From Klenkia soli (GTDB lineage: Bacteria > Actinomycetota > Actinomycetes > Mycobacteriales > Geodermatophilaceae): a stretch of DNA of 64,000 nt. Positions within the stretch are counted from its first letter, which is position 1, and each line of letters opens with the position of its first letter. The notes below the pieces were generated by a model, which saw only the letters and a program-made list of their open reading frames with translations, was not told where the DNA came from and searched no databases. The stretch is from contig NZ_FNIR01000014.1 of the NCBI RefSeq assembly GCF_900103975.1, positions 1 through 64,000 of the forward strand, read 5' to 3'. Shown in pieces: positions 18,581 to 27,608 of this stretch. The position numbers and the translations under genes are program-made.

Positions 18581-18937
18581 TCAGCCCAGCTTGTCCTTCT
18601 GCCGGGCGGACCACTCGCGCATGCGCTGCGGGTAGCCGGTGACCTGGGCGTCGTACACCGGGATGCCCAGGTCACGGGACAGCTTGCGGGCGACGTCGGG
18701 CCCGTCGATGCGCCGGCGGGTCCACTCGCCGTCGGCGGCCACCAGCAGGATCGTGGTCTCGGTGACGGCGGTGCGCGGTTCCACGTAGCCCTCCACGCCG
18801 CGACGGCTGGCGACGAACTGCTCGATGTGCCCCAGGTCGGCCTTGCCCGAGGCACGGTCCAGCGTGGCCCGCTGCCCCCCGCGGGCGCCCTGCCCGCTGC
18901 TCGGGCGAGCACCCCGCAGCTTGTCGAACAGCCCCAT
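18581..18937 (-). CDS. Conserved soluble protein of unknown function
   Basis: A 118-aa product. The start at ATG 18937 (MGLFDKLRGAR) is chosen because upstream codons are low-complexity and the sequence from here is coherent. The C-terminal half (ETTILLVAADGEWTRRRIDGPDVARKLSRDLGIPVYDAQVTGYPQRMREW) looks like a small alpha/beta domain. It is convergent with pepA and divergent from lpdA. I do not know its function. Confidence 0.75.
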   Translation of the reverse strand: MGLFDKLRGARPSSGQGARGGQRATLDRASGKADLGHIEQFVASRRGVEGYVEPRTAVTETTILLVAADGEWTRRRIDGPDVARKLSRDLGIPVYDAQVTGYPQRMREWSARQKDKLG

Positions 18938-19148
18938 CACCGACTCCTCCCCGCCCACCGCGCGGGGGACGGCGTCCGGGCGCGGGGGTGCCGACGACGG
19001 CACCCAGCGGGCCAACGGAGCAGGTCGGGTGCGCGTTCCCGACAGGTGGCAGGATGGGCGCCAGCACAGCACAGCACTCCCCCGCACCGGGTCGCGGTGA
19101 GCACGACCTGCTCCCGCCGACCGAGCCGTCCCGCACCGAGGAGAACCC

Positions 19149-20528
19149 GTGAGCGCACCCGCCCAGACCGCCGACCTCGTCATCCTGGGAGGTGGCTCGG
19201 GCGGCTACGCCGCGGCGCTCCGCGGGGCCGAGCTCGGGCTGTCGGTGGTGCTGATCGAGAAGGACAAGGTCGGCGGCACCTGCCTGCACCGCGGCTGCAT
19301 CCCCACCAAGGCGCTGCTGCACGCCGCCGAGGTCGCCGACTCCGCCCGCGAGGGCGAGCAGTTCGGCGTCAAGACCTCGCTGGCCGGCATCGACATGGCC
19401 GGGGTCAACGACTACAAGGGCGGGGTCACCGCCAAGCTCTACAAGGGCCTGCAGGGCCTGATCAAGAGCCGCAAGATCACCTACGTCGAGGGCGAGGGCA
19501 AGCTCGTCTCCCCGACCGCCGTCGCGGTGGGCGACACCACCTACGAGGGCAAGCACGTGCTGCTGGCCACCGGCTCCTACGCCCGCAGCCTGCCGGGCAT
19601 CGAGCTCAACGGCTCCACGATCATCACCAGCGACCAGGCCCTCGAGCTCGAGCGCGTCCCCAGCTCGGTGATCATCCTGGGCGGCGGTGTCATCGGCTGC
19701 GAGTTCGCCAGCGTCTGGAAGTCCTTCGGTGCCGACGTCACCATCATCGAGGGCCTGCCGCACCTGGTGCCGCTGGAGGACGAGTCCTCCTCCAAGCTCC
19801 TGGAGCGCGCCTACCGCCGCCGCAAGATCGAGTTCTCGCTCGGCAGCCGGGTCTCGAAGGTCTCCACCACCGAGAACGGCGTCTCCGTCGAGCTGGAGAA
19901 CGGCAAGTCCTTCGAGGCCGAGATCGTGCTGGTCGCGGTCGGCCGTGGCCCCGTCAGCCAGGGCCTGGGCTACGAGGAGGCCGGGCTGACCATGGAGCGC
20001 GGCTTCGTGATGGTCGACGAGTACATGCAGACCAACGTGCCCACGATCTCCGCCGTCGGCGACCTGGTGCCCACCCTGCAGCTGGCCCACGTCGGGTTCG
20101 GCGAGGGCATCCTGGTGGCCGAGCGGCTGGCCGGCCTGCCGGTCGTGCCGATCGACTACGCCGGTGTCCCGCGGGTCACCTACTCCGAGCCCGAGGTCGC
20201 CTCGGTCGGGCTCACCGAGGCCCAGGCCAAGGAGCGCTTCGGCGAGGTCGAGGTCGTCAACTACGACCTCGGCGGCAACGGCAAGAGCCAGATCCTGAAG
20301 ACGTCGGGCGCGGTCAAGCTCGTGCGCGCCAAGGACGGCCCCGTCGTCGGCGTCCACATGGTCGGCAGCCGGGTCGGCGAGCTCGTCGCCGAGGCCCAGC
20401 TCATCTACAACTGGGAGGCCCTGCCCGACGAGGTCGCCTCCCTCGTGCACCCGCACCCCACGCAGAGCGAGTCCCTGGGCGAGGCGCACATGGCCCTCGC
20501 CGGCAAGCCGCTGCACTCGCACAGCTGA
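19149..20528 (+). CDS. lpdA: Dihydrolipoyl dehydrogenase (E3)
   Basis: A 459-aa FAD-dependent disulfide oxidoreductase that reoxidises lipoyl groups of 2-oxoacid dehydrogenase complexes. It has the N-terminal FAD motif GGGSGGYAAA, the redox pair in GGTCLHRGCIP (about residues 39-49), an NAD-binding GGGVIGCEFAS, the central FAD motif ISAVGDL, and the C-terminal active His-Glu in HPHPTQSES. The GTG start is preceded by GAGGAGAACCC. The E2 gene follows 45 bp later, consistent with one operon. Confidence 0.96.
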   Translation: MSAPAQTADLVILGGGSGGYAAALRGAELGLSVVLIEKDKVGGTCLHRGCIPTKALLHAAEVADSAREGEQFGVKTSLAGIDMAGVNDYKGGVTAKLYKGLQGLIKSRKITYVEGEGKLVSPTAVAVGDTTYEGKHVLLATGSYARSLPGIELNGSTIITSDQALELERVPSSVIILGGGVIGCEFASVWKSFGADVTIIEGLPHLVPLEDESSSKLLERAYRRRKIEFSLGSRVSKVSTTENGVSVELENGKSFEAEIVLVAVGRGPVSQGLGYEEAGLTMERGFVMVDEYMQTNVPTISAVGDLVPTLQLAHVGFGEGILVAERLAGLPVVPIDYAGVPRVTYSEPEVASVGLTEAQAKERFGEVEVVNYDLGGNGKSQILKTSGAVKLVRAKDGPVVGVHMVGSRVGELVAEAQLIYNWEALPDEVASLVHPHPTQSESLGEAHMALAGKPLHSHS

Positions 20529-20573
20529 TCCCGCACCACCCCCCCACCCCTGACCTGAGGAGAACTGCACTCG

Positions 20574-22457
20574 ATGCCGACGTCCGTCACCATGCCCGCC
20601 CTGGGCGAGAGCGTCACCGAGGGCACCGTCACCCGCTGGCTCAAGCAGGAGGGTGACACCGTCGAGGTCGACGAGCCCCTCCTGGAGGTCTCCACCGACA
20701 AGGTCGACACCGAGATCCCCTCGCCCGCCGCCGGTGTGCTGACCAAGATCGTCGTCGCCGAGGACGAGACCGTCGACGTCGGCGCCGAGCTGGCGATCAT
20801 CGGCGGCGAGGGTGAGGGCGGGGGCTCGTCCGCCCCGGCCGAGGAGCCGGCCGCCGCCGAGGAGCCCGCGCCCGAGCCCGAGCAGCCGGAGGCTGCCGCC
20901 CCCGAGCCCGAGCAGCCGGAGGCTGCCGCCCCCGAGCCCGAGCCCGAGGCCGCCCCGGCGCCCTCCGCCGGTTCGGATGCCGGGTCCGGCGAGGGCACCC
21001 CGGTGACCATGCCGGCCCTGGGCGAGAGCGTCACCGAGGGCACCGTCACCCGCTGGCTCAAGGCCGAGGGCGACACCGTCGAGGTCGACGAGCCCCTCCT
21101 GGAGGTCTCCACCGACAAGGTCGACACCGAGATCCCCTCGCCCGCCGCCGGCACCCTGACCACGATCCTGGTCGCCGAGGACGAGACCGTCGACGTCGGC
21201 GCCCAGCTGGCGATCATCGGCGGCGGCTCGGGTGGCTCGGCCCCCGCGCAGCAGGCACCGGCGCAGCAGGCACCGGCCGAGCCGGCACCGGCGAAGCAGG
21301 AGCAGCCGGCCCAGGAGCAGCCCGCCCAGGAGCAGACCGGGCCCACCCCGACCGAGGCCGAGACCGACAACTCGACCCCGGGCGGCGACTACGGCTCCAG
21401 CGGCGCGCTGCCGGCCGGGTCCCCGACCTCGCAGCCGGCCCCGCAGGTCGCACCCCAGGCATCCGCACCCAAGGCCGCCCCGGCGGCGCCGACCGGCGAC
21501 GGCGGCGGGGCCTACGTCACGCCGCTGGTCCGTCGGCTCGCCGCCGAGCACGAGGTCGACCTGTCCGCCCTGTCGGGCACCGGCGTCGGTGGCCGGATCC
21601 GCAAGCAGGACGTCCTCGCCGCCGCCGAGAAGCCGGCCGAGGCCCCTGCTGCTGCACCGGCCCCCGCGGCCACCCCGAACGCTGCACCGGCGGCCAAGGC
21701 GGCTCCCGCCGTCCCCGCGCCGGACACCAAGCTCCGCGGCCGCACCGAGAAGCTGTCCCGCCTGCGCTCGGTCATCGCCAAGCGCATGGTCGAGTCCCTG
21801 CAGGTCAGCGCGCAGCTGACCACCGTGGTCGAGGTCGACGTCACCCGCATCGCGCAGCTGCGCACCCAGGTGAAGAACGACTTCGCGGCCCGCGAGGGCG
21901 TCAAGCTCTCGTTCCTGCCGTTCTTCGCGAAGGCCGCCGTCGAGGCCCTCAAGGCCCACCCGACGGTGAACTCCTCGCTGGACATGGAGGCCGGCACGGT
22001 CACCTACCACGACGCCGAGAACCTGGGCGTCGCGGTGGACACCGAGCGCGGGCTGCTGGTCCCGGTGATCCAGGGCGCCGGTGACCTCAGCATCGCCGGC
22101 ATCGCCCGCAAGATCGCCGACCTGGCCGAGCGGACCCGCACCAACAAGGTCACCCCGGACGAGCTGGGCGGCGGCACGTTCACGCTGACCAACACCGGCA
22201 GCCGCGGGGCCCTGTTCGACACCCCGATCATCAACCAGCCCCAGGTCGCCATCCTGGGCACCGGTTCGGTGGTCAAGCGGGCCGTCGTGGTGCAGGACGC
22301 CGAGCTCGGCGAGGTCGTCGCCGTGCGGTCGATGGTCTACCTGGCCCTGTCCTACGACCACCGCATCGTCGACGGCGCCGACGCCGCCCGCTTCCTCACC
22401 ACGGTGAAGGAGCGGCTGGAGGCCGGCCAGTTCCACGGCGAGCTCGGCCTGAGCTGA
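20574..22457 (+). CDS. sucB: Dihydrolipoamide acyltransferase (E2) with two lipoyl domains
   Basis: The E2 core of the actinobacterial pyruvate/2-oxoglutarate dehydrogenase system (DlaT-like). Layout of the 627 aa: lipoyl domain 1 (about 2-80; lipoyl-Lys in [10 protein letters not shown]), Ala/Pro/Glu linker, lipoyl domain 2 (about 142-220), second linker, peripheral-subunit-binding domain ([27 protein letters not shown], about 315-342), and catalytic domain with the [15 protein letters not shown] His-Asp motif near the C-terminus. The two lipoyl domains are almost identical in DNA as well as protein. lipB and lipA in the same window supply lipoate. Confidence 0.95.
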   Translation: MPTSVTMPALGESVTEGTVTRWLKQEGDTVEVDEPLLEVSTDKVDTEIPSPAAGVLTKIVVAEDETVDVGAELAIIGGEGEGGGSSAPAEEPAAAEEPAPEPEQPEAAAPEPEQPEAAAPEPEPEAAPAPSAGSDAGSGEGTPVTMPALGESVTEGTVTRWLKAEGDTVEVDEPLLEVSTDKVDTEIPSPAAGTLTTILVAEDETVDVGAQLAIIGGGSGGSAPAQQAPAQQAPAEPAPAKQEQPAQEQPAQEQTGPTPTEAETDNSTPGGDYGSSGALPAGSPTSQPAPQVAPQASAPKAAPAAPTGDGGGAYVTPLVRRLAAEHEVDLSALSGTGVGGRIRKQDVLAAAEKPAEAPAAAPAPAATPNAAPAAKAAPAVPAPDTKLRGRTEKLSRLRSVIAKRMVESLQVSAQLTTVVEVDVTRIAQLRTQVKNDFAAREGVKLSFLPFFAKAAVEALKAHPTVNSSLDMEAGTVTYHDAENLGVAVDTERGLLVPVIQGAGDLSIAGIARKIADLAERTRTNKVTPDELGGGTFTLTNTGSRGALFDTPIINQPQVAILGTGSVVKRAVVVQDAELGEVVAVRSMVYLALSYDHRIVDGADAARFLTTVKERLEAGQFHGELGLS

Positions 22458-22474
22458 CCGCACGCAGCACCCAC

Positions 22475-22513
22475 CACCTCGGGCCCCGGCGGACTCCGCC
22501 GGGGCCCGAGGTG
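22475..22513 (+). terminator. Hairpin after sucB
   Basis: Perfect 18-bp arms (22475-22492, 22496-22513) and a 3-nt loop, starting 18 bp after the stop codon. Confidence 0.82.
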
Positions 22514-22574
22514 TCGGCGGGCCCCGACCGGGGCAGCCACCTCGCACATCCCCGCACCCGGAGGTCGACCACCC

Positions 22575-23480
22575 ATGCACATCGCCGTGACCGGTTCCTC
22601 CGGCCTGGTCGGCACCGCGCTCGTCGCGGCGCTGCAGGCCGACGGGCACGACGTCCGCCGGCTGGTCCGACGGACGCCCCGCACCGCCGACGAGCACCGC
22701 TGGGACCCCCAGCACCACGAACTCGACCCGGGGGTGCTGGCCGACGTCGACGCCGTGGTCAACCTGGCCGGCGTGGGCATCGGCGACAAGCGCTGGACCG
22801 ACCAGTACAAGCAGGAGGTCGTGGCCAGCCGGGTCGACAGCACCACCACCATCAGCTCGGCCCTCGCCCAGGCTGCCGCCGCCGACCCCGACCGCCCTCG
22901 GGTGCTGCTGTCCGCCTCGGCCGTCGGCTACTACGGCGACGGCGGCGACCGCGTGCTGGACGAGACGAGCCCGGCCGGCGAGGACTTCCTGGCCGACGTG
23001 TGCGTGCAGTGGGAGGCGGCGACCGGCCCCGCCGAGGCCGCGGGTGTCCGGGTGGCGCACCTGCGCACCGGACTGGTGCTCGGTCGCGGCGGGATGATGG
23101 CCAAGCTGCGGCCGCTGTTCACCCTGGGGGTGGGCGGCAAGCTCGGCTCCGGGCAGCAGTACTGGCCCTGGATCAGCCTGCGTGACGAGGTCGACGCGAT
23201 CCGGTTCCTGCTGTCCGCCGACGTCTCGGGACCGGTCGACCTGACCGGCCCCGAACCGGTCACCAACGCCGTCTTCACCGAGGCCCTGGGGCGGGTCCTG
23301 CACCGCCCGACGCTGCTGCCCGTGCCGGGCTTCGCGCTCTCGCTGGTGCTGGGGGAGTTCGCGCAGCTCGGTGTGCTCGCCGGGCAGCGCGCCCTCCCCC
23401 GGGTGCTGATGGACGCCGGATTCACCTTCACCCACGGCGACGTCGAGTCCGCCCTGCGGTGGGCGGTCGACGCCGGCTGA
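22575..23480 (+). CDS. TIGR01777-family NAD-dependent epimerase-like protein
   Basis: A 301-aa extended short-chain dehydrogenase-like protein with the N-terminal GSSGLVGTAL nucleotide-binding motif. The family hallmarks include NLAGVGIGDKRWT, SASAVGYYGDGGDRVLDE (about 115-132), and the C-terminal DUF1731-like part GRVLHRPTLLPVPGFAL. The same gene follows the E2 gene and precedes lipB in mycobacteria. The substrate is unknown. It is preceded by a strong terminator, so it has its own promoter. Confidence 0.9.
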   Translation: MHIAVTGSSGLVGTALVAALQADGHDVRRLVRRTPRTADEHRWDPQHHELDPGVLADVDAVVNLAGVGIGDKRWTDQYKQEVVASRVDSTTTISSALAQAAAADPDRPRVLLSASAVGYYGDGGDRVLDETSPAGEDFLADVCVQWEAATGPAEAAGVRVAHLRTGLVLGRGGMMAKLRPLFTLGVGGKLGSGQQYWPWISLRDEVDAIRFLLSADVSGPVDLTGPEPVTNAVFTEALGRVLHRPTLLPVPGFALSLVLGEFAQLGVLAGQRALPRVLMDAGFTFTHGDVESALRWAVDAG

Positions 23481-23490
23481 CCCGGCCCGC

Positions 23491-25122
23491 TCAGGCGACC
23501 AGCGCTGCGGACGCGATCCGCCACCCGTCCGCGGTGCTGACCACGGTCATCTCGACCGGGCGGTCGGGCTGCCCGGGCACCTCGGTGCGTCCCCCGGCCT
23601 CGTCGAGCACCCCGTAGGCCGGGACCCGCTCGGTGAGCTCGACCAGGTAGCCGCCGTCCACGGCGGCCGTCGACGTGACCGCGACGACCTCCGGGGAGAA
23701 CCCGGCCAGCTGCTGGCCGGCCGACCGCAGCTCGGCCAGCCGCGCCGCGTCGGTGGTCAGCAGGGGGCTGTCGGCGGTGAAGACCCGGTCGAGGACCGCG
23801 GGGTCGCCCTCGGTGAAGGCGTCGGCCCGCTGCGCGTACAGGCCGGCCAGCAGGTCGCGCCACGCCGCCGCGGTGGCAGGGACCCCGGCCGGGTCCGCCG
23901 ACGTCGGCTCCCCCGTGCTCGGCTCCCCCGCGCTCGACCCGCCGGCGGTCTCCGTCCCCGTGACGTCGCCGGAGGTCGTCTTGGCCGCGCTCGGCGCGCT
24001 CGACGCGGCACCGGTACGGGCAGCGGGCACCGTCGGGTCCGCCGTGCTCCCCCACCGGACACCCACCCACACCGAGCCGAGCAGCGCCGCCGCCACGGCG
24101 AGGACGACGGCGGCCCGGCGGACCACCCCGGGCGCCGCCACCGGGCGGTGTGCGAGCACCCGGGCCCAGCGGCCGGGGGTCTCCGGCGCGGCGTGCGCCC
24201 GGGGCGGCCGGCGGACCTGGTGGGTGAGCTCGGTCCGGGGGACCTGCCCGGTGCGGCCGAGGGCGGCGGGGTCGGTGCCGGGGGCCGGCAGGACGACGCG
24301 TTCGGGCCGGCAGGCGTGCCGCAGGTCGAGGGCGAAGGCCGCCGCGCTCCCGCGCAGGTGCGGGTACGGGGAGAGCCCCCGCTCGACGACGGCCACCAGG
24401 TCGGCCGGCGCCTCGGGGGCCAGCAGGGCCAGGTCGGGCACCTCCCCCGACGCGGCGACCACCAGGGTGTTGCCCGCGCCGGCGGCGTTCCAGGGCGGGA
24501 TGCCGGTCAGCGCGTGGAAGGCCGCCGCGGCGACCCCGAAGACGTCGGACGCCGGACCGGCCGCGCCGCCGCGCGCCACCACCGGGTCGACGTAGGGCGG
24601 CGTGACCTCGCCGCCGCCCCGTTCGCCGATCACCCGGGCCACACCGAGGTCGGTCAGCACCGGGCGCCCCTCCTCGGTGAAGACCACGTTGCCCGGCGAC
24701 AGGTCCCCGTGCACGATGCCGCGGTCGTGCACGTGGGCCAGCGCGGCGGCCACCGGCGCGATCGCCGTGACCACCTCCCCCGGCCGCAGACGCCCCCGCG
24801 CGGCCAGCAGCGCGGCCAGGCTGCCCCCGCCGAGCAGGTCGAGGACCAGGGCGACCTGGTCGCCGGAGGGGGTGCGGCGGCGCACGACCTGGTGCAGCCG
24901 GACGAGGTGCGGGTGGTCCAGCTCGGCGAGGAGACCGGCCTCGCGCACCTGCCGCTCGGGTTCCCCGCGCACCAGCACCTTGACCGCCACCGGCGGCCCA
25001 CCCACCCGGGGGCGGGCCCGCCAGACCTCGCCGGTGCCGCCCCGGCCGAGGAGCTCCTCCAGCACGTAGCCGGGGACGACGGGGACGGCCCGGCGGGCGG
25101 GTTCGGCGTCGGCTGTGGGCAC
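23491..25122 (-). CDS. Membrane-anchored serine/threonine protein kinase, atypical catalytic loop
   Basis: A 543-aa Hanks-type kinase. The glycine loop is LGRGGTGEVW (about 25-34), followed by ATP-binding Lys48 in VAVKVL. The catalytic loop HGDLSPGN (138-145) replaces the usual HRDLKPxN, with Asp140 and Asn145 kept but Lys replaced by Ser, and DLG (158-160) replaces DFG. A membrane helix lies at about 332-354. The extracytoplasmic part has a Ser/Thr/Gly/Glu-rich linker and a C-terminal globular domain of about 110 residues without PASTA repeats. GTG 25122 is supported by TAGCGT 7 nt upstream. Confidence 0.88.
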   Translation of the reverse strand: MPTADAEPARRAVPVVPGYVLEELLGRGGTGEVWRARPRVGGPPVAVKVLVRGEPERQVREAGLLAELDHPHLVRLHQVVRRRTPSGDQVALVLDLLGGGSLAALLAARGRLRPGEVVTAIAPVAAALAHVHDRGIVHGDLSPGNVVFTEEGRPVLTDLGVARVIGERGGGEVTPPYVDPVVARGGAAGPASDVFGVAAAAFHALTGIPPWNAAGAGNTLVVAASGEVPDLALLAPEAPADLVAVVERGLSPYPHLRGSAAAFALDLRHACRPERVVLPAPGTDPAALGRTGQVPRTELTHQVRRPPRAHAAPETPGRWARVLAHRPVAAPGVVRRAAVVLAVAAALLGSVWVGVRWGSTADPTVPAARTGAASSAPSAAKTTSGDVTGTETAGGSSAGEPSTGEPTSADPAGVPATAAAWRDLLAGLYAQRADAFTEGDPAVLDRVFTADSPLLTTDAARLAELRSAGQQLAGFSPEVVAVTSTAAVDGGYLVELTERVPAYGVLDEAGGRTEVPGQPDRPVEMTVVSTADGWRIASAALVA

Positions 25123-25129
25123 GGACCCG

Positions 25130-25135
25130 ACGCTA
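25130..25135 (-). promoter_or_regulatory. -10 element of a leaderless promoter (kinase gene)
   Basis: Minus-strand TAGCGT ends 7 nt before the GTG at 25122. Confidence 0.55.
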
Positions 25136-25219
25136 GGGCCTCCACCGACTCCGACCCCGAGTTGTCCACAGGGCCCGGGTCGGTCCACAGCTCACCGGGT
25201 CGCCGTCGGCACCGGGCCG

Positions 25220-25225
25220 TAGGTT
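25220..25225 (+). promoter_or_regulatory. -10 element of a leaderless promoter (FAD oxidoreductase gene)
   Basis: TAGGTT ends 6 nt before ATG 25232. Confidence 0.55.
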
Positions 25226-25231
25226 CGGGTC

Positions 25232-26485
25232 ATGCCGCTCCCCGCCCGCGCCGAGGTCGTCGTCGTCGGGGCCGGTCTGGCCGGGTTGTCCGCGGCCACC
25301 CGGCTGGCCGCCGCCGGGCGCGACGTCCACCTCGTCGAGGCCGCCGACCACCCCGGAGGCCGGCTGAGCACGCAGCGCATCGACGGCTTCACCGTCGACC
25401 GCGGGTTCCAGGTGCTCAACACCGGCTACCCGCGCGCCGCCGACCTCGACCTGGCCGCGCTCGACCTGGGCTGGTTCTGGACCGGGGCCGTGGTGCGCGT
25501 CGACGGGCGTCCGCACCGCGTCGTCGACCCCCGGCAGCACCCCTCGACCCTGCCCGGCACGGTGCGCGCACCCGTCGGGAACCTGCTGCAGGAGGCGGCC
25601 CTCGGGTTGTTCTCCGCGCGGGCCGGCTACCTGCCCGTCGACCGCCTGCTGGCCGCACCCGAGCGGTCGGCCGAGGAGGCGCTGCGCCGGGCCCGGGTCG
25701 GCGAGGTCGCGATCGAGCGGTTCCTCCGGCCGTTCCTGTCCGGGGTCCTGCTGGAGGCCGAGCTGACCACCTCGAGCCGGTACCTCGACCTGCTCTGGCG
25801 CAGCTTCGTCCGCGGGCGCATCGGCCTGCCCGCCCGCGGCATGCAGTCGGTGGGCGAGCAGCTGGCCGACCGGCTCCCGGCCCACGCACGCCACCTGGGC
25901 ACCGAGGTCATCGCCGTCACCGGCACGACGGTCCGCACCGCGGCCGGTGAGACCCGGGCCGACGCCGTGGTGGTGGCCACCGACCCGGGCACGGCGTCCC
26001 GGCTGCTGCCCTCGGTCAGCGCCTCGGCACCCCGGCAGGTCACCACCCACCTGCACGTGCTGCCCGCCTCGCCGTGGGAGGCGCCGCTCATCGTGCTGGG
26101 CACGCCCGGCGGCCGGTTGGTCAACTCGGTGGTGGTCAGCGACGCGCAGCCCGCCTACAGCCCCGACGGCCGAGCCCTCGTGGCGTCGTCCACCCTGGCG
26201 CCGACCACCGAGGCGCAGGTGCGCGAGGAGGTGGCCCGGGCGCAGGGGGTCGCCACCGGCGACCTGGCGCACCTGACCAGCGTCACGGTGACCGGGGCCC
26301 AGCCCGCCGTGCAGCCGCCGCTGCAGCTGCGCCGTCCGGTCGACCTGGGTGAGGGCCTGTTCGTCTGCGGTGACCACCGCGACACCCCCTCCATCCAGGG
26401 GGCCATGGCCAGCGGTGCCCGCGCCGCCCGGGCCGTGCTCCACCGGCTGACCGGGTCGGTCCCCTCCGGCGGGCAGCGGGCCTAG
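25232..26485 (+). CDS. FAD-dependent oxidoreductase, amine oxidase/phytoene desaturase-like
   Basis: A 417-aa flavoprotein with an N-terminal Rossmann motif [19 protein letters not shown], the [13 protein letters not shown] contact and the [12 protein letters not shown] segment. A C-terminal FAD motif ([20 protein letters not shown], about 375-394) closes the fold. The overall pattern is that of the NAD(P)-binding/amine oxidase clan. No neighbour points to a substrate. It is divergent from the kinase gene, and lipB follows 10 bp after it with its own -10. Confidence 0.88.
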   Translation: MPLPARAEVVVVGAGLAGLSAATRLAAAGRDVHLVEAADHPGGRLSTQRIDGFTVDRGFQVLNTGYPRAADLDLAALDLGWFWTGAVVRVDGRPHRVVDPRQHPSTLPGTVRAPVGNLLQEAALGLFSARAGYLPVDRLLAAPERSAEEALRRARVGEVAIERFLRPFLSGVLLEAELTTSSRYLDLLWRSFVRGRIGLPARGMQSVGEQLADRLPAHARHLGTEVIAVTGTTVRTAAGETRADAVVVATDPGTASRLLPSVSASAPRQVTTHLHVLPASPWEAPLIVLGTPGGRLVNSVVVSDAQPAYSPDGRALVASSTLAPTTEAQVREEVARAQGVATGDLAHLTSVTVTGAQPAVQPPLQLRRPVDLGEGLFVCGDHRDTPSIQGAMASGARAARAVLHRLTGSVPSGGQRA

Positions 26486-26488
26486 GCT
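26483..26488 (+). promoter_or_regulatory. -10 element of a leaderless promoter (lipB)
   Basis: TAGGCT overlaps the stop codon of the upstream gene and ends 7 nt before the lipB GTG. Confidence 0.6.
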
Positions 26489-26495
26489 GGACGCC

Positions 26496-27140
26496 GTGAC
26501 CGAGCTGCAGGTGATCCGGGCGGGCCTCGTCGACTACCAGGAGGCGTGGGACCGCCAGCGCGAGCTGCACGCGGCGCGGGTGGCCGGCACGGGCCCCGAC
26601 ACCATGCTGCTGCTCGAGCACCCGCCGGTCTACACCGCGGGCAAGCGCACCGAGCCGCACGAGCGGCCCCAGGACGGCACCCCGGTGGTCGACGTCGACC
26701 GCGGCGGCAAGATCACCTGGCACGGGCCCGGGCAGCTGGTCGGCTACCCGATCGTGAAGCTGGCCGGGCAGCTCGACGTCGTCGCGCACGTCCGCCGGCT
26801 GGAGGTGGCCCTGATCGCGGTCTGCGACCGGTTCGGCGTGGCCACCGAGCAGGTCGAGGGCCGCAGCGGCGCGTGGGTGCGGGCGGACTCCCGCGGCCCC
26901 GACCGCAAGATCGCCGCCATCGGCGTCCGGGTGGCCCGCGGGGTGACGATGCACGGCTTCGCGCTCAACTGCGACCCCGACCTCACCGCCGGCTTCGGCG
27001 GCATCATCCCGTGCGGCATCGTCGACGCCGGGGTCACCTCGCTGACCGCCGAGCTGGGCCGCGACGTCCCGGTGTCCGAGGTGGTGGACGCCGTCGAGCA
27101 GGAGATGCGCGCCGTCCTCACCCCGGTCCTGGCGTCGTGA
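26496..27140 (+). CDS. lipB: Octanoyl-ACP:protein N-octanoyltransferase
   Basis: LipB transfers octanoyl from acyl carrier protein to the lipoyl domain of E2 and H proteins. The 214-aa product has VYTAGKRTE, the substrate-site motif [18 protein letters not shown] (about 68-85), GRSGAWV and the catalytic Cys and Lys (GIIPCGI near residue 170; RKIAAIGVR). The start is GTG. The E2 substrate gene is upstream in the window and lipA downstream. The next gene overlaps by 4 bp (GTGA). Confidence 0.95.
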   Translation: MTELQVIRAGLVDYQEAWDRQRELHAARVAGTGPDTMLLLEHPPVYTAGKRTEPHERPQDGTPVVDVDRGGKITWHGPGQLVGYPIVKLAGQLDVVAHVRRLEVALIAVCDRFGVATEQVEGRSGAWVRADSRGPDRKIAAIGVRVARGVTMHGFALNCDPDLTAGFGGIIPCGIVDAGVTSLTAELGRDVPVSEVVDAVEQEMRAVLTPVLAS

Positions 27141-27517
27141 CCGCACTCCCGACCACCCGCTACGTCAGCCTGACCACCTTCCGGAAGTCCGGCGCCGCCG
27201 TCCCCACGCCGGTCTGGGCGGCCCCCGACGGCGCCGACCTCGTGGTCTGGACCCGCGCCGACTCCGGCAAGGTGAAGCGGCTGCGGCACACGTCGCGGGT
27301 GACGGTGGCGCCCTGCGACGTGCGGGGGAACCTGCAGGGTGAGCCGGTCGACGCGCTGGCCCGGTTGCTGCCGCCGCAGGAGTGGCGGACAGCGATCGCC
27401 CCGCTGGCCCGGAAGTACGGCTGGCAGTGGCGGATCACCTACGGCGCCGGCCGGCTGGTCGGCCTGCTCCGCCGCCAGGAGCGTCGCGCCATGATCCGCA
27501 TCTCGCCCGCGAGCTGA
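27137..27517 (+). CDS. PPOX-class F420-dependent oxidoreductase
   Basis: A 126-aa single-domain split-barrel flavin/F420-binding protein. The [51 protein letters not shown] pattern is that of the TIGR03666-like PPOX group. GTG 27137 overlaps the lipB stop, so the two are cotranscribed. The physiological substrate is unknown. Confidence 0.85.
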   Translation: MTALPTTRYVSLTTFRKSGAAVPTPVWAAPDGADLVVWTRADSGKVKRLRHTSRVTVAPCDVRGNLQGEPVDALARLLPPQEWRTAIAPLARKYGWQWRITYGAGRLVGLLRRQERRAMIRISPAS

Positions 27518-27528
27518 CCTCCTCCCCC

Positions 27529-27594
27529 GGAGTCCGTCCCCCTCCACGAGAGCTGGTGGAGGAGGACGGACGATGATCAGGGGCCCTGATCATC
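27529..27594. repeat. Intergenic hairpin repeat copy 2 plus palindrome between convergent genes
   Basis: Arms 27532-27547 and 27556-27571 pair in 15 of 16 positions. The first 19 bases of this block (27529-27547) are identical to 6744-6762. A second dyad follows at 27572-27594 (11-nt arms around one base). Together they probably terminate both the lipB operon and leuS. Confidence 0.6.
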
Positions 27595-27608
27595 GCTGCG
27601 GCGCGGCG

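Noticed and set aside
18672-23435. A 1587-codon open frame on the minus strand opposite lpdA and the E2 gene
   Set aside because: It is a by-product of high GC in the antisense frame. The plus strand encodes two clear enzymes with full motifs, and the antisense product is low-complexity.
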